DNA of 64,000 nt from Promineifilum sp019695075 (GCA_026129185.1 JAHCIO010000010.1:49926-113925), one strand, 5' to 3'. Positions 46,278 through 55,011 are shown, counted from the stretch's first letter. Notes: generated from the sequence alone by a model not told the origin. Program-made: numbers and translations.

Positions 46278-47396
46278 CTACCCGGCCAGGTAAGCCTCCA
46301 GGTTGGCCTTGCTGATGCGATAGGCCGCGCCGATCTTCTTGGCCTTCAGTTCGCCGGCGTCGATGGCGGCGATGACATCACCGGGCGTCACTTGCAGGAA
46401 CTCGGCCGCTTGCTCCGGCGTCATCACGTCGGGCATGGGCATCGCCCCGCCCGTCGGCGCGCCGCTCGCGGGAGCGCCGGTCGCGGGCGCGCCCGTGCCG
46501 GCCGGGGGCGTCGCGCCGCCCTGGCCGGCCTGCTGTTGGGCCAACCACTGCTGCTGCATCAGTTGTTGCTGCATTTGCTGCTGCTGCATGGCGGCCATGC
46601 CCATCGCCCCGAAGCCGACCTCGCTCAGCGCGCCGCCGGACGGGTTGCTGGCCGCGGCCATGAGGGCATCGGCTTGCTGCTTCTGGACATAGCTCGTGCC
46701 GTAGCCCATGTTGGTGACGACCTTGAGCGAGTCTGGGTGCAGCGTCATGTTGATGGCGAAGGTCACCAGCGTCATGCCGATGGCGTCGAACTCCTCTTGC
46801 AGCAGGGCGACGAGCAGGTCGTTGAGGTCCTTGGTGAAGGACTGGAGTTGCGCCGGGCCGAGGTTCTTGGCCGCGGCCAGCTCGCTCAACTTGTCGGCGA
46901 TCATCACCGCCAACATCGGGTCGAGGCGGTGCTTGATGTCGGTCTGTTGCACGCTCTCGCGGAAGGCGTCCATCGCGTTGAGGAAGCGCCACGGCTCCTT
47001 GACCTTGACGACGTAGGTGCCGTTGCCGACGATGGCGCTGGCGCCGGGCATGCGCTGCGGATGCTCGACGATGATGGGGTTGACCGTGCCCCACTTGAGG
47101 GTCATGTCCGTCGTCTTGACGAAATAGACGTCGGCCGTGAACACGTTGGCCCCGCCGAACAGGCCCTTCTCGAACAGGTCGGTCAGGAAGGGAATGTTCT
47201 CCGTGGTCAGCGTATAGCGCCCCGGCTCAAACGTCCCCAGGGCCTCGCCGCCGCGGACGAAAACGGCCGTCTCGCCCGGATTGACGATCAGCTGCGAGCC
47301 GAGCTTGATGTCGCCCAGCCCACCGCGCGGAAACTTCTGGACGACTTCATCGCGTCCCCAACCTTCAACAGCTACACGATCCAGAATCTTGGGCAT
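46278..47396 (-). CDS. SPFH-domain (YdjI-like) protein with C-terminal excisionase-type HTH
   Basis: A 372-residue cytosolic protein. Residues 1-240 are an SPFH/virion-core-like domain (PRGGLGDIKLGSQLIVNPGE; FVRGGEALGTFEPGRYTL) of the YdjI type. A Gln/Met-rich stretch (about 268-295) and a Gly/Ala/Pro linker lead to a 48-residue domain MTPEQAAEFLQVTPGDVIAA...RISKANLEAYL, which matches the HTH_17/MerR-like excisionase fold. Bacillus YdjI ends instead in a zinc ribbon. It closes a four-gene minus-strand operon. By analogy with PspA-YdjGHI it could assemble at the membrane under stress; the HTH would add nucleic-acid or protein binding. Confidence 0.82.
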   Translation of the reverse strand: MPKILDRVAVEGWGRDEVVQKFPRGGLGDIKLGSQLIVNPGETAVFVRGGEALGTFEPGRYTLTTENIPFLTDLFEKGLFGGANVFTADVYFVKTTDMTLKWGTVNPIIVEHPQRMPGASAIVGNGTYVVKVKEPWRFLNAMDAFRESVQQTDIKHRLDPMLAVMIADKLSELAAAKNLGPAQLQSFTKDLNDLLVALLQEEFDAIGMTLVTFAINMTLHPDSLKVVTNMGYGTSYVQKQQADALMAAASNPSGGALSEVGFGAMGMAAMQQQQMQQQLMQQQWLAQQQAGQGGATPPAGTGAPATGAPASGAPTGGAMPMPDVMTPEQAAEFLQVTPGDVIAAIDAGELKAKKIGAAYRISKANLEAYLAG

Positions 47397-47417
47397 CGCT
47401 CATCGACCTCCTGTGGT

Positions 47418-47987
47418 TTACTGATTGTTCTGCTTGGCAATCGCATCGACGCCAACCTGGTTGAGGACTTCCTGGCGCTTGCCGAAGGCCTCGTTGGCCG
47501 CGCGCAGGGTGTTGGTCAGGGTGACGACGGCGTCGTGGATGTTCAGTCCGTTCTCGACGGTCTTGTGCAGCGCGGCCACGTCGGCGGCGATCTGCTCGGC
47601 CTGCGTGAGCATCTGCTCGTCAAAGGCGTACAGGCGGGCCAGGTCGTCCTCCTTCACCTTGACCGCGTCGAAGAAGCCGGCGTAGCCCTGTGGGGCGTCC
47701 TTGATCTTGTTGATCAGGCCCATCAACTGGTTATCGGCCCGGCCGATCGGCTCGGCGTACTCGATGCCCAGGATGATGTCGCGGCTGAGCGTGCGCAGGA
47801 CATCGGCCAGGTCGAGGCGCGTCTGCTGCAAGCGGCCGCTGATCGTATCGCGCAGCAACTGATCCGCGTCGCGGCGGCTCTCCTTCTCCATGTAGCCCTT
47901 GAAGCCGGGGATCTTGCTCAGCAGCTTGCTGAGCGGCCCGCGCTCGCCGGCGATCATGTCATACAAACCTTGAGTCTCATCCGTCAT
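47418..47987 (-). CDS. helical cytosolic protein in SPFH/DUF2207 operon
   Basis: A 189-residue, mostly helical, charged protein without membrane segments. I start it at the ATG at 47987, which has AGGAG about 9 nt upstream; the longer frame lacks support. Notable segments are LSKIPGFKGYMEKESRRDADQLLRD near the start and several heptad-like stretches. I do not recognise a named family. It lies 21 nt before the SPFH gene, so it is probably its partner. A PspA-like role in the membrane-stress module is possible but not shown by sequence. Confidence 0.7.
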   Translation of the reverse strand: MTDETQGLYDMIAGERGPLSKLLSKIPGFKGYMEKESRRDADQLLRDTISGRLQQTRLDLADVLRTLSRDIILGIEYAEPIGRADNQLMGLINKIKDAPQGYAGFFDAVKVKEDDLARLYAFDEQMLTQAEQIAADVAALHKTVENGLNIHDAVVTLTNTLRAANEAFGKRQEVLNQVGVDAIAKQNNQ

Positions 47988-48071
47988 TGGTTGTTCTCCT
48001 TCATCCATCTCGCGCGGCGCGGGTCTGCCCGGCCCGGCCGCCGCCATTGCCAACATCATCTTCATGCATCG

Positions 48072-48587
48072 TTACGGCAGGAAGTACTCCGTGCCGCAAT
48101 ACGGGCAGCGGATCACGCCCTTTCCGGCCAGCTCCAGTTGCCCGCTACAGTTCTTGCAGCGGTCTAGCTGGCGCAACTCGCTGGCTTGGCTGGAGTAGAG
48201 CGTGCCTTCGGCCCAGTTAATGTAGCCGCTGTAGAGGCCCATATTGACCAGTTCGTAGATCATCTTTTGCAACTCGTCGCGCGACGTACGCAGTTCGATG
48301 GCCAGGTCGGCGATCTGCACCTGGCCACGGGCCTTGACCATGCCCAGCAGTTGGCGCTGCTTGCCGGCCGTCTCGGCCACAGCCGCTTCCTGTTGCCCGC
48401 GCATCAGCAAGTACGCGCCAAAGCCCAGTTGCGGCAGTGACAGCGCCAGCAGTCCCAGAGCAATGCCCAACGTGGCCGCGCCCGAACTCAGGCTGCCTTC
48501 GTTGCGATAGACGAGCATCAACGCCACGACAATCGCCCCGACGACGAGGCCGCCGATGATCAGAATGATTCCTAACGTCCTTCCCAT
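48072..48587 (-). CDS. two-helix membrane protein with winged-helix-like segment and zinc ribbon
   Basis: A 171-residue protein with two transmembrane helices (about 5-27 and 40-62), a cytosolic region (70-130) that resembles a winged helix (ARGQVQIADLAIELRTSRDELQKMI), and a C-terminal zinc ribbon CKNC...CPYC (about 143-166). In the operon it sits between the DUF2207 gene and the 189-residue gene. A zinc-ribbon membrane protein also accompanies YdjI in Bacillus (YdjG), which supports the comparison. Confidence 0.8.
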   Translation of the reverse strand: MGRTLGIILIIGGLVVGAIVVALMLVYRNEGSLSSGAATLGIALGLLALSLPQLGFGAYLLMRGQQEAAVAETAGKQRQLLGMVKARGQVQIADLAIELRTSRDELQKMIYELVNMGLYSGYINWAEGTLYSSQASELRQLDRCKNCSGQLELAGKGVIRCPYCGTEYFLP

Positions 48588-48632
48588 TCACACCTCCTGT
48601 GCTAAGGTCGTTTTCGCCGCGCCCGGGCGGGC

Positions 48633-50582
48633 TTATCCGAAGCCGGCGCTGCCGCCACCGCCGGACGAGCCGCCGCTGAAGCCGCCGCTAAAACCACCGC
48701 TGAAGCCGCCACCGCCGCCAAAGCGGCCGGTGCTACCGGAACTGGAGGGGGGCGGCGTGCTGCGCATGGCTGTGGACGTGTTGTTGAGCATGCGCGTCAG
48801 GCCGGCCGACATGCCCGCCAGGCCGCCGGTCAGGCCGCCGGAGATGTCGCCCAATGAAGGGACGCCGCCGCCGCTACCGCCACCTGTGGCGGCCGGCCGC
48901 GGACTGCCGACGATCACCGGCCCCATACCGCCGCCCATCGGCCCATGCATGACGGTCGGAAAGGGTGTGTACCACGGCGGGATGGGCGTGCTGGGCGACT
49001 GGGCGAAGGTCGTGATGAACGACCGTTCCAGCCCAAAGGCGACGGCGTAGGCGAGGTACTTGTCGAAGATGTCGCCGGAGTTCTCCACGTCGGCGTACTG
49101 GCGAATGTTCTTCAGATAGGTGCGGAAGGCGGTCCACTTGGCCGCCGTCTCCGCGCCCTTGGCCGTCTTCCTGGGCATGTGGCGAGCGGCGATGAACAGG
49201 GCGATGGCTGTGCCGACGATGGCCGTCATCGGGAAACAGGACAGCCCGGCGTTCTCGCCCAGGAACACGCCGACGAAGAACAGGCTGGCGATGCCCAGCA
49301 CGAGGACGACCGCGGCCAGCACCGAGTAACTGGTGCGTACGCTCTGGGGTGAGCGCGGGAGGTAACCTTCTTTAATGATGGCGTCTTCGATCTGTTGGCG
49401 CAGCTGCGGGATGGCGCTGTAGAACTTGTTCTGCAGGCTGCTGAGCGTGCGCGACTCGTCGCCGCGGAAGACCTTGCTCAGGAAGGTGCGTTCGTACTCG
49501 CGCAGGTCGCCATCCGGCTTGGCCGTGCGCGTGAAGGTGTAGCTCTTGCGCTCACCCTCTTCCATCACCAGGTAACCGCGGTGAGCCAGGTCAGTGAGTG
49601 TGGACACAATGTCCTGAATGTCCACCTTCTCGTCGAGGAGAGCGCCAACCATGGCCGGCGGCAGCGCGTCGGGCGGTTCGCTGACGTAATCGGGCACGAC
49701 GATCCCGAGGTGTGGGTCGCGGCCGCGCACATACCACAGCAGCACCACGCCCAGCGGCCCTGCCACCATCAACAGCAGCGACAGCGCCAGCACGACCGTG
49801 CCGGCGACATCATCGCGCACTTCGGTCGATTGCCAGTCGGACATGGGAATGTCGAGCAGGCCGTGGGGGAACTGGACGCGCACATCCAGCGCCTCGCCGG
49901 GCATCAGCGGGCGCAGCATCTCGTAAGTAATCACCCGCTCATCGTCGCTGACGGTGATGGCCACGTCGGGCGTGGTGTAATCGGCCACGTAGGCTTCGAC
50001 GAGGAAGTCGTTCGTGTCGGTGTAGCGCTGAGGGTAGACGCCCTCAGGTAGGGTAATGGTCGTCCGGCTGCTATCGATACGAGCGGGCGCGTCGCTGGGG
50101 ATGACCGTCCAGAAAATCTGGTCGCCCGACCCCTCTTCGGACGTGCCCACGCGCACCGCGCCATCGATGATGTAGCTGAAGGTGTAGGTGCGCTCGCCCA
50201 ACGCGGGGTCGAAATACCAGTTGATGCGCGTTTCGTCGCCCTGGTCAACGACCTCGAACGTTCCCGGCGCGTTGGAAGAGGACTCGGTGAAAATCTGGTC
50301 ACCTTCACGGACGCTGACGTTGCTGATGCCGTCGTTGTTGCCGGCCCGGCCGACGGGGATGCTGCGATAGCCGAAGGTGAACGGCGCGCCGGAGAAGTCG
50401 AGCGTCTGCGTTTCGGTCACGGCCAGGCGGCCGTCCGGCTGCAAGACGACGTCGATGTCCCACTGCGTCCAATGGAAGGTTTTCGTCTGCGCCAGTGCCG
50501 CGGGCGCCAGGCCCGCCAACAGGAGAAATAAGACAAGGGGCAGGAGAATACGCTTACTAATGGAATCCGTCCGGGAAAACAT
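48633..50582 (-). CDS. DUF2207 membrane protein with Gly/Ser-rich C-terminus
   Basis: A 649-residue protein: signal peptide (about 14-32, ending ALAQ), an extracytoplasmic beta domain with the DUF2207 signature (HWTQWDIDVVLQPDGRLAV, FTFGYRSIPV), a helix near 262-285, a cytosolic winged-helix-like part (VDIQDIVSTLTDLAHRGYLVM), two more helices (about 420-470) and a Gly/Phe/Ser-rich tail (GGFSGGFSGG repeats) like that of TPM/YgcG-type proteins. Start ATG at 50582 directly follows a GTG; AGGAAGG lies about 12 nt upstream. It is the first gene of the four-gene SPFH operon. Confidence 0.88.
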   Translation of the reverse strand: MFSRTDSISKRILLPLVLFLLLAGLAPAALAQTKTFHWTQWDIDVVLQPDGRLAVTETQTLDFSGAPFTFGYRSIPVGRAGNNDGISNVSVREGDQIFTESSSNAPGTFEVVDQGDETRINWYFDPALGERTYTFSYIIDGAVRVGTSEEGSGDQIFWTVIPSDAPARIDSSRTTITLPEGVYPQRYTDTNDFLVEAYVADYTTPDVAITVSDDERVITYEMLRPLMPGEALDVRVQFPHGLLDIPMSDWQSTEVRDDVAGTVVLALSLLLMVAGPLGVVLLWYVRGRDPHLGIVVPDYVSEPPDALPPAMVGALLDEKVDIQDIVSTLTDLAHRGYLVMEEGERKSYTFTRTAKPDGDLREYERTFLSKVFRGDESRTLSSLQNKFYSAIPQLRQQIEDAIIKEGYLPRSPQSVRTSYSVLAAVVLVLGIASLFFVGVFLGENAGLSCFPMTAIVGTAIALFIAARHMPRKTAKGAETAAKWTAFRTYLKNIRQYADVENSGDIFDKYLAYAVAFGLERSFITTFAQSPSTPIPPWYTPFPTVMHGPMGGGMGPVIVGSPRPAATGGGSGGGVPSLGDISGGLTGGLAGMSAGLTRMLNNTSTAMRSTPPPSSSGSTGRFGGGGGFSGGFSGGFSGGSSGGGGSAGFG

Positions 50583-50633
50583 CACACCACATCCTTCCTA
50601 GCTTGCACTTCGGAATGGCCCGCATCGACACTT

Positions 50634-50639
50634 ATTATA
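50634..50639 (-). promoter_or_regulatory. -10 box of DUF2207-SPFH operon
   Basis: A perfect TATAAT on the minus strand (50639-50634), about 50 nt before the start codon. No clear -35 at the right distance. Confidence 0.5.
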
Positions 50640-50668
50640 GAACAACTTCCACGAAAAGCGGATCATTG

Positions 50669-51430
50669 TTACGGCCCAAGCCAGCGTCTTGTCATGTCCT
50701 CTAATTGACCGGAGCGCTCCAGGGCGGCGAGAGCATCATCCAGGCGGCGAAGGAGCGTCCGATCCCCTATACGCACGGCGGCGGCGTAAGGTTCCGACAC
50801 TGCCGGTGGATCGAGGCGCATCAGGCCGCTATCGGCGTGGTCGCGCAGGTATAGCCGGGCGCTGACGCTGTCTACCAGCGCGGCATCGACCGTCCCGGCG
50901 GCGACGGCGGCGAGGACCTCGTCAGCGCTGCCGAAGGTGGCCACTGTCAGCGCCGCCAAACGCTCCTGCCACGCCCGTGCCTCCACGTGCCCCAGCGCGC
51001 CCAGTTCCACGGCCAGCGATTGCCCGTCGAGATCAGCCATGCCGCCGGCGGCTGAGTTGGTCGGGACGACGAGCACTTGCCCGGCGTCGAAGTAGGCCGT
51101 CGTGTAGGCCACGTCCTGCGTGCGCTCCGGCGCGACGACCAGCGCCGACACGAGGACATCGACCTGCCCGGTCGTCAGCGCGTCGTAGAGGCCATCGTAG
51201 CCGAAGTAGGTAAACTGCGCTTCCAGCCCCAACTCGGCCGCCAGTGCCCGCGCCAGATCGACATCCAGCCCCCACGCCTCTGCGCCGTCGGCGGCGGCGA
51301 AGGGCGGGAACGTCGGGTCGAGGCCCACGCGCAGGACGCCGGCCGATTCGATCTGTGGCCAGGTGTCCTCGTTGGCCCGGCAACCGGCCAGCAACAACAG
51401 GGCGACCAGCACAACCCACGTGCGCCTCAT
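50669..51430 (-). CDS. ABC transporter substrate-binding lipoprotein (SBP_bac_3)
   Basis: A 253-residue lipoprotein: signal with lipobox LLAGC (Cys17), then a family 3 solute-binding fold (VLRVGLDPTFPPFA; WGLDVDLARALAAELG; GLYDALTTGQVDVLVSAL; DAALVDSVSARLYL). Such proteins bind amino acids or similar polar solutes. Permease and ATPase genes are not in the window, so it is an orphan or works with a remote transporter. Its ATG overlaps the stop of the upstream GH gene (ATGA). Confidence 0.9.
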   Translation of the reverse strand: MRRTWVVLVALLLLAGCRANEDTWPQIESAGVLRVGLDPTFPPFAAADGAEAWGLDVDLARALAAELGLEAQFTYFGYDGLYDALTTGQVDVLVSALVVAPERTQDVAYTTAYFDAGQVLVVPTNSAAGGMADLDGQSLAVELGALGHVEARAWQERLAALTVATFGSADEVLAAVAAGTVDAALVDSVSARLYLRDHADSGLMRLDPPAVSEPYAAAVRIGDRTLLRRLDDALAALERSGQLEDMTRRWLGP

Positions 51431-52560
51431 GAGCGGGGCGTGTCTCCGTTGCCGCTGTAGTCGCGCAGAGCGTCGTAGAGGGGCTTGGTCACGAATTCGG
51501 GCGTCACCAGGGTGAAGTAGTCGGGATAGCTGCGCGTCGGCGCGGGGTAGCGGAAGGCCCACAGGGCGACAAGCTTCACGTAGGGCCAGTGCGCGGCGGC
51601 GTAATCGAGGGCGTCCAGCGTGTACTGGATGCGCTGGGCCGGCCGCACGGCCATTGTCCAGCGCGGGTGGTCGTTCCAGCCCGACTCGGTGATGTAGATG
51701 GGCGTGGCCGCGTCGCCGTTGGCGACCATGATGTCGCGCAGCAACTCGACGCGGCGGAAGTTGAGTAGCTCCGGCTCCGGCTCGGCGTCGGCCGGGAAGG
51801 TCAGACCGTAGGCGTGGGCCGCCAGCCCGTCGAACAGGCCGGCCGCGCCGGCGGCATACATGCCGCGCAGATAGTCGAGGTCGTTCATGGCCCAGGGCGA
51901 GCCGGCCGGCTCCAAATTGGGGGCCAGCGCCCCGGCCAGGACGAGCATGTCGGGGTTGGCCGCCTTGACCGCCGGGTAGACGGCGCGCAGCAACTCGACA
52001 TAATCCTCCGGCGTCGTGGCCCGATAGCCCCACTCGAAGCTCAGGTTCGGCTCGTTGCCGACGATGATGGCGGCCACCCGGCCGCGGTAGCGGGCGGCAA
52101 AGGCGGCGGCGAAGGCGGCGAAGTCATCGTAGGCGCCGGCGTCGAGGTAGGTCAGGGGTGTGTCCGGCGGGCGCGCCCACTCCGGCGTGTAGCCCAGCCG
52201 GGCGATGACGCGCAGCCCGTTGGCCTCGGCGTGACCAACGACCTGGTCGGGGTGATCCCAGGCGACGCTGCCGTCCTCGGCCTGGTAGTAGGCCCAGGGA
52301 AAGAACTCGACGATCCACGGCGCGCCCATCTGGCGCACCAGGCGCAGCGTGTACTGGATTTTCCACGGCTCGACCTCGTCGGTCAGGCGGGTGTGGACGC
52401 CGAGGATGGGGGTGGTGGTGTGGACTTCCTGCCGCGGGCCGAAGGCGATCTCCGCCGGCGCGGGCGGTCGGATGCTCAGCACCAGCGCGGCCACGGCCGC
52501 CAGGCACAGCCCCGCCCGCAGAGCCATGCGCCGGGGAGGAAAAAAAGAGTACTTGAACAT
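51427..52560 (-). CDS. membrane-anchored clan A glycoside hydrolase-like protein (GH39/GH5-like)
   Basis: A 377-residue protein with a basic N-terminus and hydrophobic anchor (about 12-30), then a (beta/alpha)8 barrel. Acid/base candidate Glu170 lies in IVGNEPNL and nucleophile candidate Glu292 in IYITESGW, the spacing of clan GH-A retaining enzymes. The substrate is unknown. I use the ATG at 52560: TATAAT (52576-52571) ends 10 nt upstream and overlaps the earlier in-frame ATG, ruling that one out. It is coupled by ATGA to the solute-binding lipoprotein, suggesting sugar release and capture. Confidence 0.85.
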   Translation of the reverse strand: MFKYSFFPPRRMALRAGLCLAAVAALVLSIRPPAPAEIAFGPRQEVHTTTPILGVHTRLTDEVEPWKIQYTLRLVRQMGAPWIVEFFPWAYYQAEDGSVAWDHPDQVVGHAEANGLRVIARLGYTPEWARPPDTPLTYLDAGAYDDFAAFAAAFAARYRGRVAAIIVGNEPNLSFEWGYRATTPEDYVELLRAVYPAVKAANPDMLVLAGALAPNLEPAGSPWAMNDLDYLRGMYAAGAAGLFDGLAAHAYGLTFPADAEPEPELLNFRRVELLRDIMVANGDAATPIYITESGWNDHPRWTMAVRPAQRIQYTLDALDYAAAHWPYVKLVALWAFRYPAPTRSYPDYFTLVTPEFVTKPLYDALRDYSGNGDTPRS

Positions 52561-52570
52561 GCCGCAGGCC

Positions 52571-52598
52571 ATTATAAAGCCGATCGGCTGCCTTCCAA
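52571..52598 (-). promoter_or_regulatory. promoter of GH-SBP operon
   Basis: TTGGAA (52598-52593), a 16-nt spacer and TATAAT (52576-52571) on the minus strand, 10 nt before the chosen ATG. Confidence 0.65.
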
Positions 52599-52674
52599 GC
52601 GCGTTGGCCGGCGGCTCATAATCGCTGTGCCATTCTTCAGTCGTCGCTTAATACTGCCATTCAGTTAAGGGGGC

Positions 52675-52680
52675 TATAAT
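52675..52680 (+). promoter_or_regulatory. -10 box of epimerase gene
   Basis: TATAAT preceded by GGC, about 45 nt before the ATG at 52726. No good -35 box. The start has a GGGAG Shine-Dalgarno. Confidence 0.45.
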
Positions 52681-52725
52681 GAGCCAATCACCTCCGTCAA
52701 TGCCGCGCGGAGCCTGGGAGAAAGT

Positions 52726-53691
52726 ATGCGCGTCTTCATCACCGGGGCGACCGGTTTCGCCGGTTCACATCTTGTCGATCGCTTGCTGGCCGACGGCCAT
52801 GAAGTTGCCGCGCTCGTCCACGCCGCCACCAGTCATCAGGAGTTGCCCGCCCACCCACGCATCCGGCCCGTCGATGGCGATCTGCTTGACCCGGCGGCGA
52901 TGATCGCCGCGCTGGCCGAGGCGCGGCCGGATATTGTCTTCCACCTGGCCGGGCAGGCCTACCCGGCGCGCTCCTGGGACGACCCGGCGCTGACGATGGC
53001 CGTCAACGCCGGCGGCACGGCCAACATCCTGCGGGCGGCGGCGACGTTCGGCCGGCCGCGCGTGGTCATTGTCACCAGCGCCGAGATCTACGGCGTGCTG
53101 GGGCGCGAGGCCATGCCGCTGACCGAGGAGACCATCGCCCGGCCGCGCCACCCCTATGGCGTCAGCAAGCTGGCCGCCGGGGAGTTGGCCCACGTCTACT
53201 GGGAGCGCTACGGCCTGCCGGTCGTTGAAGCGCGACCGTTCAACCACATTGGCCCGCGACAGGCGCGCGGCTTCGTTGTGCCCGACTTCGCCGCCCAACT
53301 GGCGGCCATCCGTCTGGGCCGGCAGGATGCGGTCATGCGCGTTGGCAATCTGGCCCCGGAGCGCGACTTCACCGACGTGCGCGACGTAGCCGCCGCCTAC
53401 CTGCGCCTGGCCGAGGTCGGGCGGCCGGGCGAGGCCTACCTCATCTGCTCCGGCCGCTCCGTCAGCGTGCGTCAGCTGCTGGAGACGCTCATCGACCTGG
53501 CCGGCGTGAGCGTGGACGTGCAGACCGACGCCGCCCGCCTCAACCCGTCGGATACGCCCTGCCTCTACGGCAGCAACGCCAAAATCGCCGCCGACACGGG
53601 TTGGCGGCCGACGATCTCCCTGCGCCAGTCCCTGGCCGATGCGCTGGCCGACTGGGAAGCGCGCCTGCTGGCCGAGGTCGCGCCGGCCTGA
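52726..53691 (+). CDS. NAD(P)-dependent sugar epimerase/dehydratase, GDP-6-deoxy-mannose reductase-like
   Basis: A 321-residue extended short-chain dehydrogenase. Rossmann motif GATGFAGSHL (7-16), VFHLAGQAYPARSW, catalytic YGVSK and the RPFNHIGPRQARGFVVPDF segment typical of GDP-4-dehydro-6-deoxy-D-mannose reductase (Rmd), which makes GDP-D-rhamnose. GDP-mannose 4,6-dehydratase is the closest alternative. This would feed a deoxyhexose into a surface glycan, in keeping with the glycan genes at 26-32 kb. Start supported by GGGAG. tlyA follows 13 nt later. Confidence 0.87.
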   Translation: MRVFITGATGFAGSHLVDRLLADGHEVAALVHAATSHQELPAHPRIRPVDGDLLDPAAMIAALAEARPDIVFHLAGQAYPARSWDDPALTMAVNAGGTANILRAAATFGRPRVVIVTSAEIYGVLGREAMPLTEETIARPRHPYGVSKLAAGELAHVYWERYGLPVVEARPFNHIGPRQARGFVVPDFAAQLAAIRLGRQDAVMRVGNLAPERDFTDVRDVAAAYLRLAEVGRPGEAYLICSGRSVSVRQLLETLIDLAGVSVDVQTDAARLNPSDTPCLYGSNAKIAADTGWRPTISLRQSLADALADWEARLLAEVAPA

Positions 53692-53704
53692 CCCGACAAC
53701 CGCG

Positions 53705-54484
53705 ATGAGCAAGGGCAAGGAACGACTCGATAAGCTCCTGGTTGACCGCGGCCTGATCGAGACGCGGGCGCGAGCGCGGGCGGCGATCATGGCCGGCGAG
53801 GTGCGCGTCAACGGCGAGCGGGTCGATAAGGCCGGCACGCCCGTGCCCATCGACGCGGCTATCGAAGTGGCCGCGCCCATGCCCTACGTCAGCCGCGGCG
53901 GCTTCAAGCTGGCCGGGGCGCTCGATGCCTTTGGCGTGGCCGCGGCCGGGCGCGTCTGCGCCGACGTGGGCGCCTGTACCGGCGGCTTCACCGACGTGCT
54001 TCTGCAACGCGGCGCGGCGCGCGTCTACGCCATTGACGTCGGCCAGGGGCAACTGGAGTGGAAGCTGCGCCAGGACCCGCGCGTCGTCGTGTTGGAGCGG
54101 ACGAACGCCCGCTATCTGGAATCGCTGCCGGAGCCGGTCGATCTGGTGGTCATCGACGTGTCCTTCATCTCCCTGCGCCTCATCCTGCCGGCCGTCGCCC
54201 GCTGGTTGGCTCCGGCGGACGACGTCGTCGCCCTCATCAAGCCGCAGTTCGAGGCCGGGCCGGAGTCGGTCGGTAAGGGCGGCATCGTCCGCGACGCGGC
54301 CGTGCGGCGGCGGGTGCTGGAAGATGTCCTCGGCTGGGCGGCCGGCAACGGCTGGGGCGTGGCCGGGCTGACGCCCTCCTCAATCCAGGGCACGGACGGC
54401 AACGTGGAGTATCTGGCCTGGTTGCGAGCGTCTGGCGAGTCAACGGACTCGATTGAACGCCTCATAGAAGACGTATTCAAGTAA
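53705..54484 (+). CDS. tlyA: TlyA family rRNA 2'-O-methyltransferase (hemolysin A)
   Basis: A 259-residue protein with an N-terminal S4 RNA-binding domain (RLDKLLVDRGLIETRARA) and an FtsJ-like Rossmann methyltransferase (YVSRGGFKL; DVGACTGGFTDVLLQRGA; LVVIDVSFISL; LIKPQFEAG). TlyA methylates cytidine 2'-O in 16S and 23S rRNA in some bacteria. The frame is open upstream in the preceding gene, but ATG 53705 is the family start. Co-transcribed with the epimerase. Confidence 0.93.
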   Translation: MSKGKERLDKLLVDRGLIETRARARAAIMAGEVRVNGERVDKAGTPVPIDAAIEVAAPMPYVSRGGFKLAGALDAFGVAAAGRVCADVGACTGGFTDVLLQRGAARVYAIDVGQGQLEWKLRQDPRVVVLERTNARYLESLPEPVDLVVIDVSFISLRLILPAVARWLAPADDVVALIKPQFEAGPESVGKGGIVRDAAVRRRVLEDVLGWAAGNGWGVAGLTPSSIQGTDGNVEYLAWLRASGESTDSIERLIEDVFK

Positions 54485-54501
54485 GTTCGGGAGTTTGGAC
54501 G

Positions 54502-54528
54502 TAGAGGCGGGTTGCCAACCCGCCCTAC
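54502..54528. repeat. short GTAGGGCGGG palindromic repeat (contains neighbour stop)
   Basis: GTAGAGGCGGGTT and AACCCGCCCTAC flank a 3-nt GCC loop. It is a shorter relative of the GTAGGGGCGGG repeats at 20 kb and 62.5 kb. Its CTA (54525-54527) is the TAG stop of the minus-strand gene that follows, and it lies just after the tlyA stop. Confidence 0.7.
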
Positions 54529-54968
54529 AGCAGGCGTATCTCGCTGATCCACTTCACCTGTCGCAGGGCCTCGTCCGTCTCCGTGGGCACGATCAGGCGC
54601 ACCAAGCCTTCTTCGCGGCTCATGGGGCGGCCATCGATCTCATAGGCCAGCAGAATGGGTCGCGCCGTCTCGGCCAGCCACTCGTTGGCCGTCACGCGCG
54701 TGGCGAAGCCGTCGGCGCTGACGATCTCGGCCGCCGCCCACTCCCCCGGCGCAACCGCTTCAATCACGTCGCGCAGCGTGACGCCGGCGAAGGCGAACGG
54801 CCCGCTTGTGCCGTGGCCGGTGCTGACGATGAAGCTCTGCGGCAACTCGCGCACGGGCAGCCGGCGCAGCGCCTGGACGGTCACCGGGTCGCGGTCGGCC
54901 GGCGTGACGACGTGGAAGGTGGGATCGGGTGTCGGCGGGGTGGGGTTGGGGTCGTGGTTAAGGCTCAT
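54525..54968 (-). CDS. small protein with oxidoreductase molybdopterin-binding fold
   Basis: A 147-residue protein resembling the C-terminal half of the sulfite-oxidase-type molybdopterin domain: FAGVTLRDVIEAV, IVSADGFATRVTANEWL, LLAYEIDGRPMSREEGLVRLIVPTE and KWISEIRL. It contains no cysteine at all, so the usual Mo-ligand Cys is missing and redox catalysis is unlikely; it may bind a ligand only. A 5' Pro-rich stretch follows the ATG at 54968; a longer in-frame start at 54998 is possible. It is divergent from lepA, and its stop lies within a dispersed repeat. Confidence 0.72.
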   Translation of the reverse strand: MSLNHDPNPTPPTPDPTFHVVTPADRDPVTVQALRRLPVRELPQSFIVSTGHGTSGPFAFAGVTLRDVIEAVAPGEWAAAEIVSADGFATRVTANEWLAETARPILLAYEIDGRPMSREEGLVRLIVPTETDEALRQVKWISEIRLL

Positions 54969-55011
54969 GGGCGTTCTCGTGGGCAGCGCTGTCTGCACCG
55001 GCCCATTCTGC

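Noticed and set aside
52679..52903. Small open frame starting at the TATAAT before the epimerase gene
   Set aside because: Overlaps the epimerase gene in another frame, starts inside the -10 box, and has no family similarity.
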